Of a DNA stretch of 64,000 nt, positions 34,257 to 45,787 are shown one piece after another (position 1 is the first letter of the stretch; each line of letters starts with the position of its first letter). Under the pieces are notes generated by a model. It was not told where the DNA came from and ran no database searches. It saw only the letters and a program-made list of their open reading frames with translations. A program made the translations under genes and the position numbers. Origin of the DNA: Mycobacterium sp. M26 (GTDB lineage: Bacteria; Actinomycetota; Actinomycetes; Mycobacteriales; Mycobacteriaceae); contig NZ_LN929907.1 of the NCBI RefSeq assembly GCF_001494595.1, positions 1,555,468 to 1,619,467 of the forward strand. The letters run 5' to 3'.

Positions 34257-36449
34257 ATGGCAGAGGCTCAATCGCTCATCGGTGGGATCGCCACACCGAG
34301 ACTTGCAGTCATCGGCGGCCGTCTGGAGGACGACAACGCCGCTGTCTACGACGAGATGCGACGTCTCGCCGGCGGGCGCATCGTCGTTTTCGCGACGGCG
34401 TCGTCGGTGCCCGAGGAGGTCGGACCGGAGACCGTCGAGGTGTTTCGCGCCCACGGGTTCGATGCCGTTCTCGCCGGGGTGCACGGCGCCGGGGCGGTCG
34501 CGGCCGCGCAGGACCAGGCGATCGCCGATCTCATCGAGGAGTACGGCAGCGTCTACTTCACCGGCGGCGACCAGGCGCTGATCACCGGAGCGCTGGCGCC
34601 CGGCGGCCAGGAGAGCCGGGCGCTGACAGCGATCCGCGCAGTGCAACATCGCGGTGGGTTGACCGCGGGTTCGAGCGCCGGTGCCGCCGTCATGTCCGAC
34701 GTGATGATTTCCGGCGGCACCTCGCTGGAAGCCGCCACCTACGGGGTGGTCGACGATCCGGACCGCGCCGGAATGCTGCTGGCGCCCGGCCTCGGCTTCT
34801 TTCCGTGGGGCATGGTCGATCAGCACTTCATCAAGCGGGGCCGGTTCGGCCGGCTGGCTGTCGGCATGCTGGCTTCGGGTGCCAAACGCGGCTTCGGGAT
34901 CGATGAGAACACGGCGTTGTTCGTCGAGGGCACCATCGGCCGAGTCGTCGGCGAGTACGGCGTCTTCGTGCTCGATCTGGACGACGTGAAGGCCGGTCGC
35001 CGCCGCGGGCTGATCGAGAACATCGGCTTCAGCTATGCCGACAACGGCGACACCATCCATCTGGAAACGGGCGAGGTCATCCCCGGTCCGGGCAAACGGC
35101 CGGTGAAGCGGCGCGACATCACCTACCGGGCGCCGGCGCGCTCGCTGCGCAATGTCTTCGGCGCCTACACGCTCTACGACCTCATGGCACGGTTGGTGCT
35201 GGGGGACCCCGACTCCTACCCGTCGGATCGCGCCCGGGCGATCGAGCCCAAGGCGGGGTGCGCCACCAGCGTCGAAATCTCCCGGGCAGGCGGTCAGGCG
35301 GCCGCCTACATTCCCGGGGCCGGGCGTGACTTCCGCATGACCGCCGTCGATTTTCGGGCCAGCATGCAGACCCGCCAGCTCAACGCCGCGCAGCTGGCCG
35401 AGAACCGGCGGGCGGCGCTGTCCCGCGACTACGGGATGAAGCCGGGAAAGAAGGCGCGCGTGATGATGCTGGGTTCGGCGCCGCTCGAACCCGGCAGCCC
35501 GCTCCTGGCGGAACTGGCGTCCCGGTGCGCAGGGCCGGTGGGTGTGCTTGCCGCCGCTTCCGCCGAGCCCCGTGCAGCGGTGCAGGATTATGTCTCCGCG
35601 CTGCGCGGCCAGGGCATCGAGGCCACCGATCTGCGGATCACCATCGACAACGTCGATCGCCTGATGCGGGACGAGGCGCTGGTCGAACAGATCGCCGCCC
35701 TGCGCACCATCGTGATGACCGGCGGCAACCAGATCAGGCTGGTTGAATCCTTGCTCTACCGAGGCGAGGTCACCCCGCTGCTGACGGCCATCGCGCGGGC
35801 GCAAGCGGCCGGCGCGATGATCGTCGGGGTCAGCGGCGCGGCGTCGGCGCTGTCCGGCTACATGATCGGCGGCGGCACGTCCTACGAAGCGCTGCGCTTC
35901 GGCGTTGCGGCCGATATGGGACGGCGAGGATTGGTGATCCAGGAGGGGTTGGGCTTTTTCGGCGGCGCCATCGTCGACCAGAAGCTGGCGTCCGCGCGTC
36001 GTCTGGGCCGGCTTGCCGTTGCCTGCGCCGAGGAAGGCGCCCGCTTCGGACTCGGTCTTCTGGAAGACAGTGGCGTCATCGCCAACTGCAGCAGCGGCAA
36101 ACTCACTGCGATCGGTGCGCGCGGTGCGGTTCTGGTCGAGATCGATCCGCTCAAGACCGAGCTTGCCGGGGACGATTTCGTCGCGACCGGCATCAAGCTG
36201 TGCTTTGCCGGCCCGGGGGATGTCATCGATATGGCGGCCGGCACCGTCACCCGAGTGGCGCCTGCCCCGGTTTCGGCCCTCGCACTCGACACGCTGGTGG
36301 CCGAACTGATCGAGGACTGCATCGGCAATGCCGGCCCGGCGACCGAACCTGGTGCTACACAGGAAGCGTATGTTTCCTTGCGCTATCAATCGCATGAGGA
36401 TGGCACCGGGGATCTCGACATTGAAAGCATTCGTGATCGCAACGGATGA
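34257..36449 (+). CDS. cphB: tandem-domain cyanophycinase, second domain apparently inactive
   Basis: The 730-residue product holds two cyanophycinase-like (peptidase S51) domains in a row; the usual enzyme has one of about 270-290 residues. The first (about residues 1-360) carries the nucleophile motif AGSSAGAA (S140), the catalytic-His motif VDQHF (H190) and the acidic IDENTA motif. The second (about 390-730) keeps the same order of motifs, with Ser in VGVSGAAS (S526), VDQK at the His position (K576) and LEDSG. The catalytic His is therefore replaced by Lys, and the second half is probably a non-catalytic domain that may bind the polymer or assist dimer packing. The enzyme cuts cyanophycin into beta-Asp-Arg dipeptides. 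Confidence 0.92.
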   Translation: MAEAQSLIGGIATPRLAVIGGRLEDDNAAVYDEMRRLAGGRIVVFATASSVPEEVGPETVEVFRAHGFDAVLAGVHGAGAVAAAQDQAIADLIEEYGSVYFTGGDQALITGALAPGGQESRALTAIRAVQHRGGLTAGSSAGAAVMSDVMISGGTSLEAATYGVVDDPDRAGMLLAPGLGFFPWGMVDQHFIKRGRFGRLAVGMLASGAKRGFGIDENTALFVEGTIGRVVGEYGVFVLDLDDVKAGRRRGLIENIGFSYADNGDTIHLETGEVIPGPGKRPVKRRDITYRAPARSLRNVFGAYTLYDLMARLVLGDPDSYPSDRARAIEPKAGCATSVEISRAGGQAAAYIPGAGRDFRMTAVDFRASMQTRQLNAAQLAENRRAALSRDYGMKPGKKARVMMLGSAPLEPGSPLLAELASRCAGPVGVLAAASAEPRAAVQDYVSALRGQGIEATDLRITIDNVDRLMRDEALVEQIAALRTIVMTGGNQIRLVESLLYRGEVTPLLTAIARAQAAGAMIVGVSGAASALSGYMIGGGTSYEALRFGVAADMGRRGLVIQEGLGFFGGAIVDQKLASARRLGRLAVACAEEGARFGLGLLEDSGVIANCSSGKLTAIGARGAVLVEIDPLKTELAGDDFVATGIKLCFAGPGDVIDMAAGTVTRVAPAPVSALALDTLVAELIEDCIGNAGPATEPGATQEAYVSLRYQSHEDGTGDLDIESIRDRNG

Positions 36450-36808
36450 GACCGATAGGACGAATGGCCATGTATTTCGACGGAAACACCTTGATCACGC
36501 TGCTCTCTGATGCGGACGCAGCAGCGACGTATGCTCCTGCCATCGCCGCTGCCGGGCCGCGCTACACCTCGCCGCTCGCTGTCATCGAGGCGGCCGCGGA
36601 GCTTCCGGAACTGGGCGAGGCCGGTGTGACGGCATTCCTCGACGCGCAGGGGATCGAACTGCGCGACCTTCCCCCCAGCAGTCGCTTGATCACCGGGGCG
36701 CTGGCGGCCGAAGGCAAGCTCAAAGCGCGCCTGCATAGCGCCTGCGCGGCGTATTACGAGACGGAGATCTTCGAACTGCCGGCCGGCGACGCTCCGCAGA
36801 CGGAGTGA
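36446..36808 (+). CDS. degenerate PIN-like protein of the cyanophycin operon
   Basis: The 120-residue product resembles VapC-type PIN domains: an N-terminal MYFDGNTL stretch aligning with the first catalytic Asp, a following YTSPLAVIEAAAEL helix with the conserved Glu, and the GKLKARLHSACAAY region where PIN proteins have the GD[CA]F acidic site. Here the C-terminal acidic residues are replaced (HSAC), so nuclease activity is doubtful. No antitoxin gene is adjacent. The ATG overlaps the cyanophycinase stop (ATGA), so it is translationally coupled to it. A structural or regulatory role in cyanophycin metabolism is inferred only from position. Confidence 0.7.
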   Translation: MRPIGRMAMYFDGNTLITLLSDADAAATYAPAIAAAGPRYTSPLAVIEAAAELPELGEAGVTAFLDAQGIELRDLPPSSRLITGALAAEGKLKARLHSACAAYYETEIFELPAGDAPQTE

Positions 36809-36824
36809 GAACAGGCGAGGTGCA

Positions 36825-37919
36825 ATGGTGATACGTCAGAACTACGATCTGCCGGGCTCGCCTCATCGCCTGACCGTGCTGCGTTTCGGTGCGGCCGGCA
36901 CGGGCCGCACGGCGTATCTGCAGGCCGGACTCCACGCCGACGAGTTTCCCGGCATGTTGGTCTTGCGCACTCTGGCCGGGTATCTGGAAGAGGCGGAGGC
37001 GCGCGGTGGGGTCCATGGTGAAATCCTGCTGGTACCGCAGGCAAACCCGATCGGCTTGGCGCAGACCGAAACCAGCTTTCTGTCCGGCCGGCTCGAGAGC
37101 GGCACGGGGGAGAACTTCAATCGGAACTATGCCGATCTCTCCGACCTCGGAAGCCTGTCGCTGGGACCGGATGCGGAGTCGAATGTCCGCACCATCCGGG
37201 CCGCAATGTCCGCGCGGCTCGCGGAGATTCAGCCGGACGGGGCGCTGGCGCATCTGCGCCACACATTGCTGACACTCGCCCACGCCGCCGACCTCGTGCT
37301 CGATCTGCACGCCGACAACGAGGCCGAGCCGCACATGTATGTCGGCCCTGCGCTGTGGCCTGCGGCCGAAGACATCGCCGCAGCGATCGACGCGCGAGCG
37401 GTGCTGCTCGCCGAGGAGTCGGGCGGTCGCCCGTTCGACGAGTCCTGCTCCAGCCCCTGGTGGGCGCTGGCCGCGCAGTATCCCGATGTGCCTATTCCGC
37501 CGGCCTGCCTGGGTGCCACGCTCGAGCTGGGCTCCAATGACGACGTCGATCCGCAACGCGCTGCCGACCAAGCCTCGGCTCTGTTACGGATGCTGGCCGG
37601 ACGTGGCTTCGTCGACGGGCCGGGCGAACAACCGGCGCTGTCCTGCCGGGCAACACCGTTGACGGCGATGGCGCAAGTCCGCTCGCCGGTCACGGGGCTG
37701 GTCGCCTATCACCGACGGCTGGGCGATCAGGTCCGCACGGGTGAACTTGTCGCCACCGTGATCGATCCGCTGGGCGAGGAGACGGAGCTGCTGGCCGAGA
37801 CCGATGGCCGGCTCTTCGCCCGACATAGCCAGCCTTATGCCTGGCCCGGACGGGTGATCGGCAAGATCGCCGGCGAGACTCCGCTGGAGAGCAGAACGGG
37901 CAATCTGCTGTCGGATTGA
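36825..37919 (+). CDS. M14-family succinylglutamate desuccinylase/aspartoacylase-like enzyme
   Basis: The 364-residue protein has the zinc-binding motif HADE (H37, E40), a second zinc ligand in the later DLHAD strand, the substrate-arginine motif ENFNRNY and a C-terminal biotinyl-lipoyl-like beta domain, typical of the AstE/aspartoacylase group of M14 metallo-enzymes. These remove acyl or aspartyl groups from amino acids or dipeptides. In this operon it is a good candidate for splitting the beta-Asp-Arg dipeptide released by cyanophycinase, because no isoaspartyl dipeptidase is otherwise seen. GGCGAGG precedes the ATG by 4 bases. The substrate is inferred from context. Confidence 0.85.
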   Translation: MVIRQNYDLPGSPHRLTVLRFGAAGTGRTAYLQAGLHADEFPGMLVLRTLAGYLEEAEARGGVHGEILLVPQANPIGLAQTETSFLSGRLESGTGENFNRNYADLSDLGSLSLGPDAESNVRTIRAAMSARLAEIQPDGALAHLRHTLLTLAHAADLVLDLHADNEAEPHMYVGPALWPAAEDIAAAIDARAVLLAEESGGRPFDESCSSPWWALAAQYPDVPIPPACLGATLELGSNDDVDPQRAADQASALLRMLAGRGFVDGPGEQPALSCRATPLTAMAQVRSPVTGLVAYHRRLGDQVRTGELVATVIDPLGEETELLAETDGRLFARHSQPYAWPGRVIGKIAGETPLESRTGNLLSD

Positions 37920-38040
37920 TACCTCACGCGGCCAACTCTGACGGCCTCTGCCGAAATCCCATGCGCCCGTTGCGGCACCGTTAGCATTGCGGCCTGCGGC
38001 GCGGGTTTCCCCCGCGCGGCGGTGCGGCAAAGGAGTGGCC

Positions 38041-39486
38041 ATGGCGACGACGGAGTCACAGACGGCGCAGGACGACAAGGTCAGCCTCCCCACCCTGACC
38101 GCCATGGTGGTCGGGTCGATGATCGGCTCGGGAGTCTTTCTGCTTCCCCGCCGCTTCGGCGCCGAGACCGGGGTGCTCGGAGCCCTGATCGCCTGGGCGA
38201 TCGCCGGTACCGGAATGCTGATGCTGGCCTTCGTCTTCCAACGACTGGCCACCCGCAAACCGGATCTCGACGCCGGTATCTTCGCCTACGCCAAAGCGGG
38301 CTTCGGTGACTACGTCGGCTTCAACTCCGCGTTCGGGTTCTGGGCGTCGGCGTGCGCGGGCAACACGTCGTACTGGGTGCTCATCATGGCGACCACCAGT
38401 GCGCTGTTCCCGGCGTTGGGCGCCGGTGACACCCTGCCCGCCGTCATCTGCGCGTCGGCCGGGGTGTGGCTGTTCTGCTTCCTGATCCTGCGCGGGGTGA
38501 AGGAAGCGGCGGTGATCAACCGGATCGCCACGGTGGCCAAGATCGTTCCGATCGTCGTCTTCATCCTCGTCGCGCTGGTCGCCTTCAAGGGTGGGGTGTT
38601 CGCCGACAATTTCTGGGGCGGTGACGGAACCTATTCGTGGAGTTCGGTGTTCGAGCAGGCCAAGGGCACCATGCTGATCACCGTCTTCGTCTTCCTCGGT
38701 ATCGAGGGTGCCAGTGTGTACTCCCGGTTCGCACGCAAGCGGGAGGACGTCGGGCGCGCCACGGTGATCGGATTCGTCAGTGTCCTGTCCGTTTTCATGC
38801 TGGTGACGCTGGTGTCCTACGGTGTGCTTCCTCAGGACGAGCTGGCCAGAGTGGATCAGCCTTCGATGGCCTCGGTTCTGGAATCCATTGTCGGGCATTG
38901 GGGTTCGGTGTTCATCCGGGTCGGGGTGATCGTCTCGGTGCTGGGCGCCTATCTGGCCTGGACCCTGATGGCTGCCGAGGTCCTCTACATCCCGGCCAAG
39001 ACCGACGACATGCCGAAGTTCCTGGCGCGCACCAATTCCCACGGCGCGCCGATCTCGGCCCTGGTGATGGCCGGCTGCCTGGTACAGCTGCTACTGATCC
39101 TGCTGCTGTTCACCAACGATGCGCTGAACTTCATGCTCGATCTCACCGCAGCGCTGTCGCTCATCCCGTATCTGCTGGCCGCCGGGTACGCGCTGAAGCT
39201 GACGATCACACGGGAGACCTACGAGAACGGCGGGTCGCGCACCGGCGACATGGTGGTCGCCGGCCTGGCCACCGTCTACACCGTTTTCCTGGTCTATGCC
39301 GCCGGGCTCAGCCATCTGCTCCTGTCGTGCATCCTGTACGCACCGGGGGCGATCCTCTACGTCATCGCCCGGCGGGAACGGGGACTTCGGGTCTTCCGCC
39401 CCGCCGAGGCGGTGCTGTTCGCCATCATCGTGGTAGGTGCCATCGCGGGAATCACCTCGCTGGCCACCGGTGCGATGCAGCTCTAG
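38041..39486 (+). CDS. APC-superfamily arginine/ornithine-type antiporter
   Basis: The 481-residue protein has 12 predicted transmembrane helices and the APC signature GSMIGSGVF near residue 25 in the first helix, which forms the substrate site in basic amino acid antiporters such as ArcD and AdiC. AAAGGAG lies 6 bases before the ATG. It ends 18 bases before arginine deiminase, the classic arrangement of an arginine/ornithine exchanger in the deiminase pathway. Transport specificity is inferred from family and context. Confidence 0.85.
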   Translation: MATTESQTAQDDKVSLPTLTAMVVGSMIGSGVFLLPRRFGAETGVLGALIAWAIAGTGMLMLAFVFQRLATRKPDLDAGIFAYAKAGFGDYVGFNSAFGFWASACAGNTSYWVLIMATTSALFPALGAGDTLPAVICASAGVWLFCFLILRGVKEAAVINRIATVAKIVPIVVFILVALVAFKGGVFADNFWGGDGTYSWSSVFEQAKGTMLITVFVFLGIEGASVYSRFARKREDVGRATVIGFVSVLSVFMLVTLVSYGVLPQDELARVDQPSMASVLESIVGHWGSVFIRVGVIVSVLGAYLAWTLMAAEVLYIPAKTDDMPKFLARTNSHGAPISALVMAGCLVQLLLILLLFTNDALNFMLDLTAALSLIPYLLAAGYALKLTITRETYENGGSRTGDMVVAGLATVYTVFLVYAAGLSHLLLSCILYAPGAILYVIARRERGLRVFRPAEAVLFAIIVVGAIAGITSLATGAMQL

Positions 39487-39504
39487 ACGAAGGGAACTGT
39501 CGCG

Positions 39505-40752
39505 ATGACCACTCCGTCCGCCGCCTACGGTGTGCACTCCGAGGTGGGCCAGCTGCACAAGGTCCTGGTGTGCTCACCGGGCTTGGCTCACGAGCGCCTC
39601 ACCCCGTCCAACTGTGACGACCTGCTATTCGACGACGTGCTGTGGGTGCAGAACGCGCGTCGCGATCACTACGACTTCGTCTCCAAGATGCGCGACCGCG
39701 GTGTCGAGGTCATCGAACTGCACGATGTCCTCGCCGAGACGATGAGCAATCTGGCCGCAAGGGGGTGGCTGCTTGACCGGGTCATCGTGCCGAACGAGGT
39801 CGGGCTCGGGCTGGTCGCCGAAACCCGCTCGCATCTGGAGTCTTTGGAGCCTCGGCAGCTCGCGGCGTTTCTGATCGGCGGGATGTCCACCCGGGATCTG
39901 CCTACCGATCTCGGCGCGGGCTTTCGCGCACTGGCCGGTGAGGCCACCGGTGTCACCGAATACCTGTTGCCGCCGTTGCCGAACACGCTCTACACCCGCG
40001 ACACCACCTGCTGGATCTACGGCGGCGTGACGCTCAATCCGTTGTTCTGGCCGGCCCGGCACGACGAGACGCTGCTGATGAAAGCGATCTACGAGTTCCA
40101 TCCCGACTTCGTCGGCTCCAAGGTGTGGTGGGGTGATCCTGAAAAGACCTGGAAAATGGCCACTATCGAGGGTGGCGACGTGCTGGTCCCAGGCAACGGC
40201 GTGGTGCTGATCGGGATGAGCGAGCGCACGTCACGGCAGGCCATCACCCAGGTGGCGGCGACCTTGTTCGCCGAGGGCGGGGCAGACAAGGTCATCGTCG
40301 CGGGAATGCCGAAGCTGCGCGCCGCGATGCACCTGGACACGGTGTTCACCTTCGCCGACCGCGATGTGGTGACGATCTACCCTGACATCGTCGACAGCAT
40401 TCAGACCTTCATCTTGGAACCCAGCGATACCGCACCGGGCCTGGAGGTCATCCAGGCGACCAAGCCGTTCGTCGAAGTGGTGGCGGACTCGCTCGGGCTG
40501 CCCGAACTGCGGGTGGTCGAGACCGGCGGCTCGGCCTACGACTCCGAGCGTCAGCAGTGGGACAGTGGCAACAACCTGGTGGCTGTCTCACCGGGTGTGG
40601 TGTTCGCCTACGACCGCAATACCCATACGAATTCGCTGCTGCGCAAAGCCGGTATCGAGGTCATCACGATCGTGGGCGCCGAACTGGGGCGCGGCCGCGG
40701 CGGCGGCCACTGTATGACCTGCCCCATCATCCGGGATCCCATCGACTACTGA
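39505..40752 (+). CDS. arcA: arginine deiminase
   Basis: The 415-residue protein carries the arginine deiminase hallmarks: TRDTT near residue 165, the active-site EGGD motif near residue 225, the HLDTVFTF motif with the catalytic His, and the nucleophile motif GGGHCMTCP at the C-terminus. It converts arginine to citrulline and ammonia in the cytoplasm. Genes for ornithine carbamoyltransferase and carbamate kinase are not in the window, so ATP recovery through the complete deiminase route is not shown here. It is the last gene of the cyanophycin operon and would consume the arginine released from the polymer. Confidence 0.95.
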   Translation: MTTPSAAYGVHSEVGQLHKVLVCSPGLAHERLTPSNCDDLLFDDVLWVQNARRDHYDFVSKMRDRGVEVIELHDVLAETMSNLAARGWLLDRVIVPNEVGLGLVAETRSHLESLEPRQLAAFLIGGMSTRDLPTDLGAGFRALAGEATGVTEYLLPPLPNTLYTRDTTCWIYGGVTLNPLFWPARHDETLLMKAIYEFHPDFVGSKVWWGDPEKTWKMATIEGGDVLVPGNGVVLIGMSERTSRQAITQVAATLFAEGGADKVIVAGMPKLRAAMHLDTVFTFADRDVVTIYPDIVDSIQTFILEPSDTAPGLEVIQATKPFVEVVADSLGLPELRVVETGGSAYDSERQQWDSGNNLVAVSPGVVFAYDRNTHTNSLLRKAGIEVITIVGAELGRGRGGGHCMTCPIIRDPIDY

Positions 40753-40772
40753 ATCAGCGGTCCCGGCCCGGT

Positions 40773-41198
40773 TCAGGTCGTCGAGATCGCGACCACCTGA
40801 ACGACAGCCAGCACTGCAAAGGCGCCCAACAGGATCAGGTCGAGGCGCTTCGGGCCGGACTGGTCGGCGCCGGCAAGGGCGCGTTCCCGGGCGATCAGGA
40901 ACAGCGGGAAGGTCACGCTGATCGCGATGAGCATGCCGCCCACGATGTAGGCCCAGACGTAGGGCACCCCGACCCGGCGTGCCTCGTACACCATGAAAAA
41001 CACCGCGGCCAGGAAGAACAGCACGATATCGGCGGTGATCGAACGGGCTGCGGCGGTGACCGTCAGGTCCGCCAGGAAGTTCTTCAAGAACCCGGCGCCT
41101 TCGCCGAAGTAGGCCGCGTTCTGAATCCAGGTCGCGATCAGGGCCACCAGCGCGATCAGCGCGTACACCCCGCACAGGATCTTTCGGTTCGTCGTCAT
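40773..41198 (-). CDS. DUF2834 membrane protein
   Basis: The 141-residue product starts at ATG 41198 and has four hydrophobic segments. The N-terminus (RKILCGVYALIALVALIATW followed by QN) matches the DUF2834 family of small membrane proteins of unknown role. It is convergent with arginine deiminase, 20 bases apart, and divergent from the SDR gene. Nothing links it to arginine metabolism beyond position. Confidence 0.8.
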   Translation of the reverse strand: MTTNRKILCGVYALIALVALIATWIQNAAYFGEGAGFLKNFLADLTVTAAARSITADIVLFFLAAVFFMVYEARRVGVPYVWAYIVGGMLIAISVTFPLFLIARERALAGADQSGPKRLDLILLGAFAVLAVVQVVAISTT

Positions 41199-41256
41199 GG
41201 TGGCAACCGTAGCCAGGAGCAGGACCATCTAGAACACGTTTCAGTTGTCTTGCTAG

Positions 41257-43015
<1,759 letters not shown>

Positions 43016-43019
<4 letters not shown>

Positions 43020-44515
43020 GACTCGTCCCGGGGCGGGTTGACCACCTCGACGTCGTCCACGCCGGGTGCTGCACTGGCGATCACGCCGTCACCGCCGTCG
43101 TTCAGCGCGCTGTGATGCCGGCTCCACAGCAGGTAGTAGACCAGGGCGACAGCCACCCAGGCGCTGAAGGCGATCCAGGTGTACCAGTGCAGGCTGTAGA
43201 GGATGTACCCGCAGGCCAGGATCGACAGTACCGGTGTCACCGGATAGCCGGGCACCTTGAATCCGCGGGGCAGGTCGGGCTCGCGGACCCGCAGGATGAT
43301 GACGCCGAGCGAGACGATCATGAACGCCACCAGGGTGCCGATCGACACCATGTCGGCCAGTTTGTCCAGCGGCACGAAGCCGGCCAGGATCGACACCACC
43401 ACGGCGACGATGACTGTATTGCCCACCGGTGTCATGGTTTTCGGGTTCACTCTGGCGAACCGGGCGGGCAGCAGACCGTCGCGGCCCATCGCGAACAGGA
43501 TGCGGGTCTGGCCGTACATCACCACCAGGGTCACCGAGAAGATCGAGATGACCGCCCCGGCGGCCAGAACCGTACTGGCCCAGGTGCTTCCGGTGACGTT
43601 GTCCAGAATCGTGGCGAGACCGGCCTCCTCCTGGTTCTCGAACTCCTGCCAGGGCTGGGTGCCCAGGGCGGCGATCGTGACCAGGACGTAGACGCTGGTG
43701 ACCACCACCAGGGCTGCGATGATCGCCTTGGGCATCGTGCGCTGCGGATCCTTGACCTCGTCGCCGGCCGTGGAGACCGCGTCCAGGCCGATGTAGGAGA
43801 AGAAGATCGTGCCCGCTGCCGAGCCGATGCCCGCGACGCCGAAGGGCGCGAAGTCGGCGAACCGGTCGGCCTGGAAGGCGGTGAAGGCGATGATCGCGAA
43901 CAGGGCCAGCACACCCAGTTTGATGACGACCATGATGGTGTTCACCGTCGCGGACTCGCTGGCGCCCCGGATGAGCAGCAGTGCGCACATGACGATCAGC
44001 ACGATGGCGGGCAGGTTGATCCAACCCGGATCGGAATCCCATGGCGCAGCGGTCAGAACGTGGGGAATCTGAACCCCGAACAGGTTGTCCATCAGCTTGT
44101 TCAGGTAGCCGCTCCATCCGACGGCGACTGCTGCGATCGACACCCCGTACTCCAGCAACAGGCATGCGGCCACACCCATGGCGACGAATTCGCCCAGGGT
44201 GGTGTAGGCGTAGGAGTAGGTGGAGCCGGAAACCGGTACCGCCGAAGCAAGTTCGGCGTAACAGATCGCCGCCAGGCCAGCGGCGATACCGGCGACGATG
44301 AACGAGACCACCACCGCGGGCCCGGCGCTGGGCACCGCGACCGAGAGCACGAAGAAGATGCCCGTGCCCACGGTGGCGCCGACGCCGAACATCGTCAGCT
44401 GGAACGTACCGATGGTCCGCTTCAGGTGGTCGGAGGCGCCGTGGGCGACAGGCGCCCCGATGACGGGCCGCCGGCGCAGCATCTGCTCGGTGAGGGAGAT
44501 CGACGGGGCCGTCAT
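43016..44515 (-). CDS. rocE: cationic amino acid permease
   Basis: The 499-residue protein is an APC-type permease with 12 hydrophobic segments and the GVGATVGTGIFF signature near residue 43 in the first helix, as in the cationic amino acid transporter group. It is the positional equivalent of Rv2320c (rocE), an arginine/ornithine permease gene lying between rocD and a universal stress protein gene. It should take up arginine or ornithine across the cell membrane. The gene is coupled to the stress protein gene by a 4-base overlap. Confidence 0.88.
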
Positions 44516-44548
44516 GGGCGCCTCCTGAGTCGCGGCCGATTTAGCCGA

Positions 44549-45787
44549 TTATGAGCCCGCCTCGCTCAAAGCGCTCGCGAACTGATCAACAGCCCAATCG
44601 ATCTCCTCGGCGGTGATCACCAAGGGTGGGGCGAACCGCAGGGTCGAGCCGTGGGTGTCCTTGACCAGCACGCCCCGCTTGGCCAGAGCGATGCTGAGCT
44701 GCTTTCCGGTACCCAGGCGAGCGTCGATGTCCACACCGGCCCACAGGCCCATGCCGCGCACCGCCAGCACTCCCTGTCCGATCAGTGAGCGCAGCCGCGC
44801 ATGCAGATGCAGGCCCAGTTCGGCCGAACGCGACTGGAATTCGCCGCGCTGCAGAATCCCCACCACGGTCGTGCCGATAGCGGCGGCCAACGGGTTGCCG
44901 CCAAAGGTGGAACCGTGTTCGCCGGGGTTGAGGACACCGAGTACGTCGCGGTCGGCGACGACCGCCGACAGCGGGACCACCCCGCCGCCGAGTGCCTTGC
45001 CGAGCAGGTAGATGTCGGGCACCACACCCCAGTGGTCGCAGGCGAAGGTGTGACCGGTGCGGGCCAGCCCGGACTGGATCTCGTCGGCGATCAACAACAC
45101 ATTGGTGTCGGTGCACAGCGCACGAAGCCGGGGCAGGTAGTCATCGGGCGGGACGATGATGCCGGCTTCACCCTGGATCGGCTCGACCAGGACCGCGACG
45201 GTGTGCTCGTCGATGGCCGCGGCCACCGCGTCGGCGTCGCCGAACGGTGCTGAGCGGAATCCCGGTGTGAACGGCCCGAATCCGCCGCGCGCGCTCTCGT
45301 CGGAGGAGAAGCTGACGATGCTGATGGTGCGACCGTGAAAGTTGTTGTCGGCCACCACGATATTGGCCATACCTTCGGGAACGCCCTTCACGTCGGCGCC
45401 CCACTTGCGGGCCACCTTGATGCCGCTCTCGACGGCTTCAGCGCCGCTGTTCATCGGCAGGACCATGTCCTTGCCGCACAGTTCGGCCAGTGCGGCGCAG
45501 AACGGGCCGAGCCGGTCGGAGTGGAACGCCCGGCTGACCAGGGTCACCGCGTCGAGCTGGCGGTGCGCGGTGGCGATGATCTCCTCGTTGTGGTGGCCGA
45601 AGTTGACCGCGGAGTACGCGGCCAGGCAGTCCAGATACTGGCGGCCCTCGACGTCGGTGATCCAGGCGCCGCGGGCACTGGCCGCCACCACCGGCAGCGG
45701 GGAGTAGTTGTGCGCGGCGTAGGCGTCGTCGATGGCGATAGCGGCTGCGGTCGCCGACGGCAGTGCGACGGTATCGGCCATGGTCAC
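44549..45787 (-). CDS. rocD: ornithine aminotransferase
   Basis: The 412-residue class III PLP aminotransferase converts ornithine and 2-oxoglutarate to glutamate-semialdehyde and glutamate. Motifs include NSGAEAVES, the PLP-phosphate segment NNFHGRT, the Asp in IADEIQSGLARTG and the Schiff-base Lys in LLGKALGGG. In M. tuberculosis the corresponding gene is split in two (rocD1, rocD2); here it is intact. GTG 45787 was chosen because GGAGG lies 7 bases upstream and it overlaps the previous stop as GTGA; ATG 45781 is the alternative. Coupled to the guanidine-modifying gene upstream. Confidence 0.93.
   Translation of the reverse strand: MTMADTVALPSATAAAIAIDDAYAAHNYSPLPVVAASARGAWITDVEGRQYLDCLAAYSAVNFGHHNEEIIATAHRQLDAVTLVSRAFHSDRLGPFCAALAELCGKDMVLPMNSGAEAVESGIKVARKWGADVKGVPEGMANIVVADNNFHGRTISIVSFSSDESARGGFGPFTPGFRSAPFGDADAVAAAIDEHTVAVLVEPIQGEAGIIVPPDDYLPRLRALCTDTNVLLIADEIQSGLARTGHTFACDHWGVVPDIYLLGKALGGGVVPLSAVVADRDVLGVLNPGEHGSTFGGNPLAAAIGTTVVGILQRGEFQSRSAELGLHLHARLRSLIGQGVLAVRGMGLWAGVDIDARLGTGKQLSIALAKRGVLVKDTHGSTLRFAPPLVITAEEIDWAVDQFASALSEAGS

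Noticed and set aside
31362..36395. Very long minus-strand frames opposite cphA and cphB (738 and 913 codons)
   Set aside because: Antisense shadows of high-GC genes; translations are rich in Arg, Gly, Asp and His with no family resemblance, whereas the plus strand matches known enzymes throughout.
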